This document shows, in pieces, positions 19,179-27,118 of a stretch of DNA of 64,000 bases. Position 1 is the stretch's first letter. Every line of letters starts with the position of its first letter. The DNA comes from Pseudomonas sp. ACM7 (lineage in GTDB: Bacteria; Pseudomonadota; Gammaproteobacteria; Pseudomonadales; Pseudomonadaceae), in the NCBI RefSeq assembly GCF_004136015.1, contig NZ_CP024866.1, positions 803,461-867,460 on the forward strand, written 5' to 3'. The notes beneath the pieces are model-generated. The model saw nothing but the letters and a program-made list of their open reading frames with translations, ran no database searches and was not told the origin of the DNA. A program made the translations under genes and the position numbers.

Positions 19179-19832
19179 ATGGCCCTGGCAATTTTTGATC
19201 TGGATGAAACCCTGATCCACGGCGACTGCGCCACCCTCTGGAGCGAGCAAATGGGCCGCCTGGGTTGGGTCGATCCAGAGTCGTTCATGCGTCAGAACAA
19301 TGAACTGATGGACGCCTACAGCCACGGAAAACTACGGATGGAGGAGTACATGACCTTCAGTCTGGAGCCGATGATCGGGCGCACACCCGAAGAGGTCGAC
19401 CATTTGGTAGGGCCTTGGGTGGAAGACTTCATCGAGCCGATCATTTTCAGTGACGCCACCAAAGCCATTGCGGCCCATCGCAAGGCTGGCGACCGGATTT
19501 TGGTGATTTCGGCGTCGGGCACGCATCTGGTGAGGCCAATCGCCGATCGTTTGGGTATTGACGAGATTCTCGGCATCGAGCTGGAAGTGACGCATGGGGT
19601 TTATAGCGGCAACACCGTTGGCACGCTGACCTACCGCGAAGGCAAGATCACGCGTTTGCTGGAATGGCTGGATGCGGAAGAGGAAAACCTTGAGGGCGCC
19701 AGTTTCTACTCCGACTCACGCAATGACTTGCCATTGCTACTGAAGGTGGATTTCCCACACGTGGTAAACCCGGATCCGGTGCTGCTTGAGCACGCCGAAA
19801 AGGCCGGCTGGCCAATCCACCTCTGGAAATAA
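19179..19832 (+). CDS. HAD-IB family phosphatase (SerB-like)
   Basis: The 217-residue haloacid-dehalogenase hydrolase has motif I FDLDETLIHGD, motif II VISASGTH, a Lys in the KITRL region and motif IV YSDSRNDLPLL. These are the features of HAD subfamily IB, which includes phosphoserine phosphatase. It follows the transporter ATPase after 34 bp and is probably the last operon gene. If so it may dephosphorylate the product made from the imported compound. A housekeeping SerB-like role is the alternative. A REPIN follows. Confidence 0.85.
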   Translation: MALAIFDLDETLIHGDCATLWSEQMGRLGWVDPESFMRQNNELMDAYSHGKLRMEEYMTFSLEPMIGRTPEEVDHLVGPWVEDFIEPIIFSDATKAIAAHRKAGDRILVISASGTHLVRPIADRLGIDEILGIELEVTHGVYSGNTVGTLTYREGKITRLLEWLDAEEENLEGASFYSDSRNDLPLLLKVDFPHVVNPDPVLLEHAEKAGWPIHLWK

Positions 19833-19843
19833 CCGAAAATCAA

Positions 19844-19963
19844 TGTGGGAGCGGCGGTGCGACGATTCGACTTGCTCGCGAAAGCGAACTTACATTCAAC
19901 ACATTTGTTGAATGACACACCGCCTTCGCGAGCAAGTCGAATCGTCGCACCGCCGCTCCCACA
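19844..19963. repeat. REPIN with perfect 39-bp arms
   Basis: Arms 19844–19882 and 19925–19963 are exact complements. The sequence TGTGGGAGCGGCGGTGCGAC ... CTTGCTCGCGAA is the GGGAGC family with a 15-bp insertion in the arm. A nested AACACATTTGTTGAATG region is in the loop. It lies between two convergent genes. Confidence 0.92.
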
Positions 19964-19967
19964 GGGA

Positions 19968-20930
19968 TCAAACCAGGCTTTCGTCGATTACCAACACTAA
20001 CTTTCCCGACACCTTATTAGTCGCCAACTCCGCAAACGCCGCTTCGGCGTCCTTGATCGGAAAGGTCTTGGCCAATTGCGGGCTTAAACGCCCTTCAGCA
20101 AACAACGGCCAGACATGCTGGCTGAGATCGCTGAACAGATCCGCCTTGAACTGCTCGTCGCGACTGCGCAAGGTCGAACCCAGCAATTGCACGCGCTTGG
20201 CCAGTACCTGCGCCAGATCCAGCTGCGCCTCACGACCGCCCATCAGGCCGATCAGCACCCAACGACCATCGCGCGCCATCAGTCTCAGATTCAGCGCAGC
20301 GTAATTGCCGCCCACCGGGTCGAGAATCACATCGAACGGCCCCAGGTCGCTCAAGCTGTCCAGATCCCCGTTGCGCACGACCCCACCTTGCGCCCCCAGC
20401 GCTTCGCAGTAAGTCAAACGCTCGGCGGAACCGACGCTGACCCAGCACGGGTTACCAAACGCCTTGCACAGCTGAATGGCAGCTGAACCGATTCCACTTG
20501 CTCCGGCGTGCAGTAGAACTTTCTCACCCGGCTTGAGCGCAGCCAGTTGAAACAAATTCAGCCAAACGGTCGCATACACTTCTGGCAGCGCTGCCGCCTC
20601 AGCCAGGGACAAACCTTCGGGTACCGGCAACACATGCCGTCCGTCGACAACTACCTCCTCGGCCATCCCGCCCCCGGCCAGCAAGGCGCAAACCCGATCC
20701 CCGACTTGCCAGGACGAGCCCGGCCCCACCTCGCTGATGACCCCCGAACACTCAAGACCCAGTACCTGACTGGCTCCCGGCGGTGGCGGATAAAGACCCG
20801 CCTTCTGTAACAAATCGGCGCGATTGAGACCCGCAGCCGCCACTCGAATCCGAACTTGTCCTACATCACATGTAGGACTGGGCTCTTCCACCCACTCCAC
20901 TTGACCTTCAACGCCTTGCAATGCTTTCAC
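19968..20930 (-). CDS. NAD(P)H quinone oxidoreductase, PIG3-like MDR family
   Basis: The 320-residue medium-chain dehydrogenase/reductase has no catalytic zinc-ligand set. It shows LNRADLLQKAGLYPPPPGAS, GLECSGVISEVG, the cofactor loop LLHAGASGIGSAAIQL and DPVGGNYAALNLRLM. These match the PIG3/quinone oxidoreductase branch, which reduces quinones with NADPH. It is monocistronic and divergent from prc with about 140 bp between starts. Physiological substrate unknown. Confidence 0.88.
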   Translation of the reverse strand: MKALQGVEGQVEWVEEPSPTCDVGQVRIRVAAAGLNRADLLQKAGLYPPPPGASQVLGLECSGVISEVGPGSSWQVGDRVCALLAGGGMAEEVVVDGRHVLPVPEGLSLAEAAALPEVYATVWLNLFQLAALKPGEKVLLHAGASGIGSAAIQLCKAFGNPCWVSVGSAERLTYCEALGAQGGVVRNGDLDSLSDLGPFDVILDPVGGNYAALNLRLMARDGRWVLIGLMGGREAQLDLAQVLAKRVQLLGSTLRSRDEQFKADLFSDLSQHVWPLFAEGRLSPQLAKTFPIKDAEAAFAELATNKVSGKLVLVIDESLV

Positions 20931-21070
20931 AGTGCCTCCATAGTGAGTCTGGACTGAGCCCGTTGCTGTAGCGCCGGGCTTTCTTGCATTTTTTGACCGG
21001 CCCTTTGTGGAACCGGCGACTTCAAAGACGGCCTAATATGCGTGATCAATTGTCCCCGCGTCGAATCAGC

Positions 21071-23152
21071 ATGAAGCATTTTTTCCCCAGCACCGCCCTA
21101 GCCCTATTCATTGGTATCGGTCTGTTGCCGATGTCGACCAATTCGTTTGCAGCCAATAGCTGGGACAAGCTTCAGCCTGATCGTGACGAAGTGATCGCCA
21201 GCCTGAACGTCGTCGAGTTGCTAAAGCGCCATCACTACAGCAAGCCGCCGCTCGATGACGCGCGCTCCGTGATCATCTATGACAGCTATCTCAAGCTGCT
21301 GGACCCGTCGCGCAGCTACTTCATGGCCAGCGACATTGCCGAATTCGACAAGTGGAAAACCCAGTTTGACGACTTCCTCAAAAGCGGCGACCTGAATGCC
21401 GGGTTCACCATCTACAAGCGCTACCTGGACCGCGTCAAAGCGCGTCTGGACTTCGCCCTTGCCGAGTTGAACAAAGGCGTCGACAAGATCGACTTCACCG
21501 CCAAGGAAACCTTGCTGATCGATCGCAAGGACGCCCCTTGGCTCAAGTCCACCGCAGAACTCGACGACTTGTGGCGCAAACGCGTCAAGGACGAAGTGCT
21601 GCGTCAGAAGATCGCGGGCAAGGACTCCAAGCAGATTCAGGAAACCCTGACCAAGCGTTACAAGAATCAAATGGCGCGCCTGGACCAGACCCGCCCGGAA
21701 GACATCTTCCAGGCGTACATCAATACCTTCGCCATGTCCTACGACCCGCACACCAACTATCTGTCGCCGGATAACGCGGAAAACTTCGACATCAACATGA
21801 GCCTGTCCCTCGAGGGCATTGGCGCCGTGTTGCAGAGCGACAACGACCAGGTGAAAGTCGTGCGTCTGGTGCCTGCAGGCCCGGCCGACAAGACCAAGCA
21901 AGTCGCACCGGCCGACAAGATCATCGGCGTTGCCCAGGGCAACAAAGAGATGGTCGACGTGGTCGGCTGGCGCCTGGACGAAGTGGTCAAGCTGATCCGT
22001 GGGCCGAAAGGCACCGTGGTGCGCCTGGAAGTGATCCCGGCCAGCAATGCGCCGAACGACCAGTCCAGCAAGATCGTCCCGATCACCCGCGAAGCGGTGA
22101 AGCTTGAAGACCAGGCGGTGAAGAAATCGGTCCTCAACCTGAAACAGGACGGCAAGGACTACAAGCTTGGCGTCATCGAGATCCCGGCCTTCTACCTGGA
22201 CTTCAAGGCTTTCCGTGCTGGCGATCCGGATTACAAGAGCACCACTCGCGACGTCAAGAAACTGCTGACCGAGTTGCAGAAAGACAAGGTCGACGGCGTG
22301 GTCATCGATCTGCGCAACAACGGCGGCGGTTCCCTGCAGGAAGCCACCGAGCTGACCAGTCTGTTCATCGACAAAGGTCCGACCGTTCTCGTGCGTAACG
22401 CCGATGGCCGGGTCGATGTGCTGGAAGATGAAAACCCGGGTGCCTTCTACAAAGGGCCGATGGCGTTGCTGGTCAACCGCTTGTCTGCCTCGGCTTCGGA
22501 AATTTTTGCCGGCGCCATGCAGGACTATCACCGCGCATTGATCATCGGCGGCCAGACCTTCGGCAAAGGCACCGTGCAGACCATTCAGCCGCTGAACCAT
22601 GGCGAACTGAAACTGACTCTGGCCAAGTTCTACCGGGTTTCCGGCCAGAGCACCCAGCATCAGGGCGTACTGCCGGACATCGATTACCCGTCGATCATCG
22701 ACACCAAGGAAATCGGCGAAAGCGCACTGCCAGAAGCCATGCCGTGGGACACCATCCGTGCGGCCATCAAGCCTGCGGTCGACCCGTTCAAGCCTTACAT
22801 CTCGCAGCTTAAATCCGAGCATGACGCACGCTCGGCCAAAGACGCCGAGTTTGTGTTTATCCGCGACAAGTTGGCCCTGGCCCAGAAGCTGATGGAAGAA
22901 AAAACCGTCAGCCTCAACGAAGTCGATCGTCGTAAGCAACACGCCGACATAGAAGCCAAGCAACTGGTCATGGAAAACATTCGTCGCAAGGCCAAGGGCG
23001 AAGAACCGCTCAAAGAGCTGAAGAAAGAAGACGAGGATGCTATTGCGGCCGAGCCGGACAAGACCAAACCGGAAGACGATGCCTACCTGAGCGAAACCGG
23101 GCGGATTCTGTTGGACTACCTGAAACTCAATACCACGGTAGCCAAGCACTAA
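21071..23152 (+). CDS. prc: Tail-specific carboxy-terminal protease Prc
   Basis: The ~693-residue periplasmic S41 protease has a signal peptide MKHFFPSTALALFIGIGLLP ending near SFAANS. An N-terminal helical domain precedes the PDZ domain (about 225–320; GIGAVLQ, RLVPAGPADKT) and the protease core. The catalytic Ser/Lys pair is SASASEIFAGAMQDY (Ser474) and GQTFGKGTVQT (Lys499), 25 residues apart as in E. coli Prc. In P. aeruginosa the homologue AlgO degrades regulators such as MucA fragments. ATG 21071 is chosen for its signal peptide; in-frame ATGs at 21038 and 20984 extend it. Confidence 0.93.
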   Translation: MKHFFPSTALALFIGIGLLPMSTNSFAANSWDKLQPDRDEVIASLNVVELLKRHHYSKPPLDDARSVIIYDSYLKLLDPSRSYFMASDIAEFDKWKTQFDDFLKSGDLNAGFTIYKRYLDRVKARLDFALAELNKGVDKIDFTAKETLLIDRKDAPWLKSTAELDDLWRKRVKDEVLRQKIAGKDSKQIQETLTKRYKNQMARLDQTRPEDIFQAYINTFAMSYDPHTNYLSPDNAENFDINMSLSLEGIGAVLQSDNDQVKVVRLVPAGPADKTKQVAPADKIIGVAQGNKEMVDVVGWRLDEVVKLIRGPKGTVVRLEVIPASNAPNDQSSKIVPITREAVKLEDQAVKKSVLNLKQDGKDYKLGVIEIPAFYLDFKAFRAGDPDYKSTTRDVKKLLTELQKDKVDGVVIDLRNNGGGSLQEATELTSLFIDKGPTVLVRNADGRVDVLEDENPGAFYKGPMALLVNRLSASASEIFAGAMQDYHRALIIGGQTFGKGTVQTIQPLNHGELKLTLAKFYRVSGQSTQHQGVLPDIDYPSIIDTKEIGESALPEAMPWDTIRAAIKPAVDPFKPYISQLKSEHDARSAKDAEFVFIRDKLALAQKLMEEKTVSLNEVDRRKQHADIEAKQLVMENIRRKAKGEEPLKELKKEDEDAIAAEPDKTKPEDDAYLSETGRILLDYLKLNTTVAKH

Positions 23153-23185
23153 GTTGTTACAAGCAAGATGATGGCAATTTAATGC

Positions 23186-23284
23186 TGACGCTCCCCGGAG
23201 CGTCATCATACAGTCATCATTCTGTCGTGAAATAAAGGACTGGGAGCCCCTCTTTATCCAAGAGAGTGCTCCCAGTCCTTTTTT
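23186..23284 (+). terminator. Two hairpins after prc, the second with a T-run
   Basis: TGACGCTCC/GGAGCGTCA (23186–23205) is followed by a longer stem AAAGGACTGGGAGC ... GCTCCCAGTCCTT with TTTTTT (23234–23284). The second is a strong intrinsic terminator ending only 16 nt before the next start codon, inside the leader of the EAL-CBS-GGDEF gene. Confidence 0.85.
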
Positions 23285-23300
23285 ATCGCCAGAGAAAGCC

Positions 23301-25091
23301 ATGACCACCACAGAACAGCTGAGTGCCTTGAGTTCCATACTGGCTCAAAGCGGTTTGCACAGCTTGTTCCAGCCGATCATTTCCCTCTCTGAGCGACGCA
23401 TTCTCGGTTACGAAGCACTTAGTCGCGGCCCCTCCAACAGTCCACTGCACTCCCCCCTCGCACTGTTCGCCGTCGCCCGTCAGGCTGGGCGCCTGAGCGA
23501 GCTGGAAATCGCTTGCCGTCAAAGCGCCTGCCGACGTTTCAACGAGCAGCAACTGCCCGGCAAACTGTTCCTCAACGTTTCCCCTGAATCCCTGCTCGAA
23601 GCCGCCCACCAACCCGGGCGCACCCTGCAACTGCTGCAGGATTTCGGCATATCGCCGAGTCAGGTGGTGATAGAACTGACTGAACAAACCCCGACCGACG
23701 ATTTCGAGCTGCTGCAAACCGCGTTGCATCACTATCGAGCGATGGGATTTTCCATTGCTCTGGATGATCTGGGCGCAGGCTATTCGAGTTTGCGGCTGTG
23801 GTCTGAATTGCGTCCGGACTACGTGAAAATTGATCGACACTTCATCGACGGCATTCACCAGGACGCCCTCAAGCGCGAATTCGTCGGCTCGATCCTGCAA
23901 ATCGCCAAGGCCTCGCGGGCACAAGTGATCGCAGAAGGTATCGAGCTGCCGGAAGAACTCGCGGTACTGACCGAGATGGGCGTCGATCTGGTTCAGGGTT
24001 ATCTGCTCTGCCGCCCCCAGGAACATCCACCTCGTGATGCCCGAGCCCTGATGCCCAAACGGGAAAGCACAGCGGTGGCGTTGAATGATGAAGTCAGCGA
24101 CCTTAGCGCTTTGCTCAAAGACCAACCGGCAGTGGGTCGCGATACACCGACCGCCACGGTGCTGGAAGCCTTTCGCCGCCAGGCCAACCTGAACTCTCTG
24201 GCGGTGCTCGACGAGCAAGGTCAGCCCTGCGGCATCGTCCATCGGCATTCGCTCTCCGATGCACTGCTCAAACCTTTTGCCACCGACTTGTTCGCCCGCA
24301 AGCCGATCAGCCGTTTAATGAGTGATGACTTCCTCGCCGTTGAGATGAGCCAGTCGTTGCAACAAGTGAGCCGACTGATCACCAGCCGCGCGCGGCAACG
24401 CATCGAAGAAGACTTCATCATCACCCTCAACGGCGGTTACCTGGGATTGGGCCGAGTGATCGACGTACTCAAACTGATTACCGAACTGAAGATCCAGCAA
24501 GCCCGTTACGCCAACCCGCTGACCCTGCTGCCGGGCAACGTGCCGATCCAGCAATGCCTGACGCGACTGCTGCAACAACAACGGGAGTCGGTGATCTGCT
24601 ACGTCGACATCGACAGTTTCAAACCCTTCAACGATATCTACGGCTACGGCCGTGGGGACGAAGTCCTGCTAAGCCTGGCGCAATGCCTGAATGACCGCGT
24701 CGACCCTTCCCGCGACTTTGTCGGCCATATCGGCGGCGATGACTTCCTGCTGGTGCTCGGCCCGGAAGACTGGCGCAAACGCTTGAATCAGTTGCTGGAC
24801 GACTTCCAGAGCCAATGCCGCCGCTTTTATCGCAGCGAACATCTGGAAGCCGGCTGCTTCATCGCCCCAAACCGTCAGGGTGTGCGCCAGGAGTTTGCAT
24901 TGCTGTCACTGTCGATCGGCGTGGTGCATTTACATCCGCAGGCCTGTGGACAACTCGATGCAAGCCAGTTGGCGGAGATGGCATCGCAGACCAAGCACCA
25001 CGCGAAAAATGTGCCGGGGTATAGCGTGCATGTGATCGATAGTCTGGCGGTGCCGGGGCAGCACGAGGAGTTGTTCATAGGGCATCGTTGA
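23301..25091 (+). CDS. EAL–CBS–GGDEF cyclic-di-GMP protein
   Basis: The 596-residue soluble protein has the uncommon order EAL (about 10–245), two CBS motifs (about 265–390) and GGDEF (about 425–590). The EAL core is well kept: GYEALSRGP, NVSPESLLE, ELTEQ, LDDLGAGYSSL, KIDRHFIDG and AEGIE. The GGDEF active site reads GGDDF (near residue 478), an altered last pair, so cyclase activity is doubtful. CBS domains often bind adenosine nucleotides, suggesting energy-state control of the phosphodiesterase. The P. aeruginosa neighbour of algO (PA3258, from memory) has the same arrangement. Confidence 0.9.
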   Translation: MTTTEQLSALSSILAQSGLHSLFQPIISLSERRILGYEALSRGPSNSPLHSPLALFAVARQAGRLSELEIACRQSACRRFNEQQLPGKLFLNVSPESLLEAAHQPGRTLQLLQDFGISPSQVVIELTEQTPTDDFELLQTALHHYRAMGFSIALDDLGAGYSSLRLWSELRPDYVKIDRHFIDGIHQDALKREFVGSILQIAKASRAQVIAEGIELPEELAVLTEMGVDLVQGYLLCRPQEHPPRDARALMPKRESTAVALNDEVSDLSALLKDQPAVGRDTPTATVLEAFRRQANLNSLAVLDEQGQPCGIVHRHSLSDALLKPFATDLFARKPISRLMSDDFLAVEMSQSLQQVSRLITSRARQRIEEDFIITLNGGYLGLGRVIDVLKLITELKIQQARYANPLTLLPGNVPIQQCLTRLLQQQRESVICYVDIDSFKPFNDIYGYGRGDEVLLSLAQCLNDRVDPSRDFVGHIGGDDFLLVLGPEDWRKRLNQLLDDFQSQCRRFYRSEHLEAGCFIAPNRQGVRQEFALLSLSIGVVHLHPQACGQLDASQLAEMASQTKHHAKNVPGYSVHVIDSLAVPGQHEELFIGHR

Positions 25092-25125
25092 TAGAACTGC
25101 TCGCGATGACGCCGGTTCTGCCAAC

Positions 25126-25545
25126 TCAGATTGAGGGCGGTGCCTCGGAACCGCGAGACGCCAACTCTTTCAGTTTAAGCTCGGCCAGCGGATGCCCTGC
25201 CTTCGCAGCAATCTCCCAAAACCGCGCAGCTTCAACCGCATCCGGCGCCTTGCTCGGTGTCCCGGCGATACTGATCACGCCAACTTGATACGCCGCCTTG
25301 CCATCCCCCGCCAACGCCGCCAGACGCAGCAACCGCACTCCCTCTTCGCGAGCGCCAAGGCCGACGCCACGAAAGGTCAGGATGTGGCCGTAGAAGCTCT
25401 GGGCGCCAACATCACCCAGGTTCGCCATGCGCGCGAACTGGCCTTCGAGCCAGCTCCAGCCACGCGGTTGGCGCACAAACCATGACCAGTGAAACAAGCG
25501 GCGAGCCAGCCAGTAGCTGGCCCTCGCCTTGAGTTTTAAAAACAC
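25126..25545 (-). CDS. Sel1/TPR-like repeat protein
   Basis: The 139-residue protein contains two recognisable Sel1-type helical hairpins: LGDVGAQSFYGHILTF with VRLLRLAALAGDGKAAYQVG, and EAARFWEIAAKAGHPLAELKL. Sel1 repeats mediate protein contacts and are common in signalling partners. The N-terminus is basic and hydrophobic (MFLKLKARASYWLARRLFHWSWF), perhaps membrane-associated. The start is one base before the stop of the 25546–25917 gene, so it is the last gene of a three-gene operon. The function is unknown. Confidence 0.75.
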   Translation of the reverse strand: MFLKLKARASYWLARRLFHWSWFVRQPRGWSWLEGQFARMANLGDVGAQSFYGHILTFRGVGLGAREEGVRLLRLAALAGDGKAAYQVGVISIAGTPSKAPDAVEAARFWEIAAKAGHPLAELKLKELASRGSEAPPSI

Positions 25546-25917
25546 TCAGGCCTCCGCCGATTCCGGGTACTCGTATTCGAACACCCGCACCACTTCCGAG
25601 GCATGCCAGGATGCTGCGGCCACCCCATCGGACGGGCCGGAGAAACGCCCCAGACGTTCGACACATTCAAAGAATCCGGTGCGCGGCAGGCGGCTGGCGC
25701 CCTGGCTGATCACCAGCGAACTGCGCAATGGCTGCTCGGCCTTGGCGTCCAGCGCGGCCAGATGTTCAAGCGCGGCGGTCAAGGTTTGCATGGCCGGTGT
25801 GGGCAGTTGCAAACGTTCGAGCAACGCCCGGTATGTCAGAAGATGACGCTGGCGACGCGCCTGATCCAGTTCGCCCAGCAACCCGTCCCAATGTTGACGA
25901 CTGATGCGTACGCTCAC
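25546..25917 (-). CDS. Conserved protein of unknown function in a regulator operon
   Basis: The 123-residue soluble protein is not recognised. It is rich in helices at the N-terminus (QHWDGLLGELDQARRQRHLL, then LLERLQLPTPAMQTLTAAL). A segment SSLVISQGASRLPRTGFFECV follows; a similar S-LVV-...-LP--GFF pattern occurs in several uncharacterised bacterial proteins. No signal peptide or membrane segment is seen. It overlaps the XRE regulator gene by 4 bp upstream and abuts the Sel1 gene downstream, so the three are probably co-translated. Confidence 0.7.
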   Translation of the reverse strand: MSVRISRQHWDGLLGELDQARRQRHLLTYRALLERLQLPTPAMQTLTAALEHLAALDAKAEQPLRSSLVISQGASRLPRTGFFECVERLGRFSGPSDGVAAASWHASEVVRVFEYEYPESAEA

Positions 25918-26255
25918 GATTCATCCCTCCACCCTGGCACCGTCAATTCCCAGGCCAGGCTGCGGCGAATCGCAGCGTCGGGTAGACGCTCGCCACTTTC
26001 GATCAAGGCCAGATAGGACGGGCTGATGCCTACCGTGCGGGCCAACGCCTCAATGGCGATGCCCTTCCCTTCGCGCAAACTGCGTAGTTGATCCAGACCC
26101 GGAAGAATCTGGTCTGGTGTTGCCGCGTGACGCTCTGGGGCGACCCGCGACGGTTGTTCACTGATGCCTGCTGCTTTTAGTAGAGCCTGATACTGAGCCC
26201 ATGGCAGAACCGCATACTCGGGCTCTCCTTCGCGTGTAATTATCTGAATATCCAT
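25914..26255 (-). CDS. XRE-family helix-turn-helix regulator
   Basis: The 113-residue protein has an N-terminal segment MDIQIITREGEPEYAVLPW with YQALLKAAG, reminiscent of antitoxin or Phd-like dimerisation regions. A C-terminal HTH_3 follows (LRSLREGKGIAIEALARTVG, then ISPSYLALIESGERLPD). It leads a three-gene operon. It could be an antitoxin-like autoregulator, but the following gene does not resemble a known toxin. ATG 26255 is preferred over 26279. Confidence 0.8.
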   Translation of the reverse strand: MDIQIITREGEPEYAVLPWAQYQALLKAAGISEQPSRVAPERHAATPDQILPGLDQLRSLREGKGIAIEALARTVGISPSYLALIESGERLPDAAIRRSLAWELTVPGWRDES

Positions 26256-26368
26256 GACTACCCCGTAGGACAACAACACTTAGCGAGTCGGCACTTTTCC
26301 CTAGAAGTGTAATCCTAACAGCGGCCAAGGTCGCGGGGGTATCAATCTGTGGATGAGATTGAATCAGT

Positions 26369-26824
26369 TCAGTTTTTTTTCGGCCCCTGAAGCTGAAGTT
26401 GTTCCGGGGTATCGGGAAGGCGTTCGACCACCGCAAGCTTTTCCGGCAACTGACGCTTGCGCCAGACGCGGAAGGCGTTGAGTTCATCGTCGAGAACTTT
26501 CATCAGCCAGGCCAGCACCGCGATGTCATCGAGCATGCCGAACACTGGGATGAAATCAGGAATGGCATCCACCGGACTGAGGAAGTACATCAGGCCTGCC
26601 ACGACCGATATCAGGGCTTTGGGGCTGATGGCCCGATACTCACCGCGCCAATAAGCCAGGCAGAGTGCCTGCAACAGGCGTAGATCATCCTTGAGCTTGC
26701 CTAGCCGGTTACCCTGGCTGGCTCCTTTGCTGGCCACCGCGAAGAGTAAGGTCGGCAAACGTCCACGCGCCAGCAGGCGTCCGGCCAGAGGCAGGAAACG
26801 AGCGAAACTCCAGGGTGTTTTCAT
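26369..26824 (-). CDS. DUF1232 (YkvA-like) membrane protein
   Basis: The 151-residue protein contains the DUF1232 core YRAISPKALISVVAGLMYFL followed by SPVDAIPDFIPVFGMLDDIAV, a short membrane-associated domain of unknown function. A basic N-terminal region and a hydrophilic C-terminal tail flank it. GGAGG lies 5 nt before ATG 26824 (an adjacent ATG at 26827 is too close). Two opposed DnaA boxes lie 20–43 bp upstream of its start. Confidence 0.82.
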   Translation of the reverse strand: MKTPWSFARFLPLAGRLLARGRLPTLLFAVASKGASQGNRLGKLKDDLRLLQALCLAYWRGEYRAISPKALISVVAGLMYFLSPVDAIPDFIPVFGMLDDIAVLAWLMKVLDDELNAFRVWRKRQLPEKLAVVERLPDTPEQLQLQGPKKN

Positions 26825-26843
26825 CATTTCCTCCCACTGAAAT

Positions 26844-26868
26844 GTTATCCACACAAATTGTGGATAAC
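26844..26868. promoter_or_regulatory. Inverted pair of consensus DnaA boxes
   Basis: TTATCCACA (26845–26853) and TGTGGATAA (26859–26867) are two perfect DnaA boxes in opposite orientation, 5 bp apart, forming a 10-bp-arm palindrome. They sit just upstream of the DUF1232 gene. This suggests DnaA-dependent control or DnaA titration; no AT-rich unwinding region or further boxes indicate an origin. Confidence 0.65.
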
Positions 26869-27071
26869 CTTGTGAACAGAGCTGCTTTTCACGGCTGAAA
26901 GCCCCGTTTCATAAGGGCTTAACTCAGATCGGGCGTTTTTTACTCACATAAAAAAACCCAAGATATCATTGACTTGGCGCTCTGGCGCGGCTAGTGCGGG
27001 CGCCCTCAATGGCTATGACTCCAGCCTACAGCATCCGTTCGCTTTGTTTACCTTCGCTGAACGCCAGATGC

Positions 27072-27105
27072 AACAACGCCCCGCATAAGCGGGGCGTTGT
27101 TTTTA
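27072..27105 (+). terminator. Strong intrinsic terminator, T-run on the plus strand
   Basis: AACAACGCCCCGC pairs with GCGGGGCGTTGTT and is followed by TTTTA on the plus strand. The minus-strand side (towards the end of fklB) has the weaker tract GTTGTTG. It may serve the FKBP gene, but the T-run favours a plus-strand transcript. The 294-bp gap 26825–27118 otherwise shows the DnaA boxes and nothing coding. Confidence 0.75.
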
Positions 27106-27118
27106 GAGCAGACGCTGA

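Noticed and set aside
21221..23338. A 705-codon open frame on the minus strand opposite prc
   Set aside because: It is antisense to a complete, motif-bearing protease gene and its translation shows no family motif; high GC makes long antisense frames common.
26845..26867. Chromosomal origin of replication
   Set aside because: Only two DnaA boxes are present, without an AT-rich unwinding element or dnaA, rpmH or parAB genes nearby.
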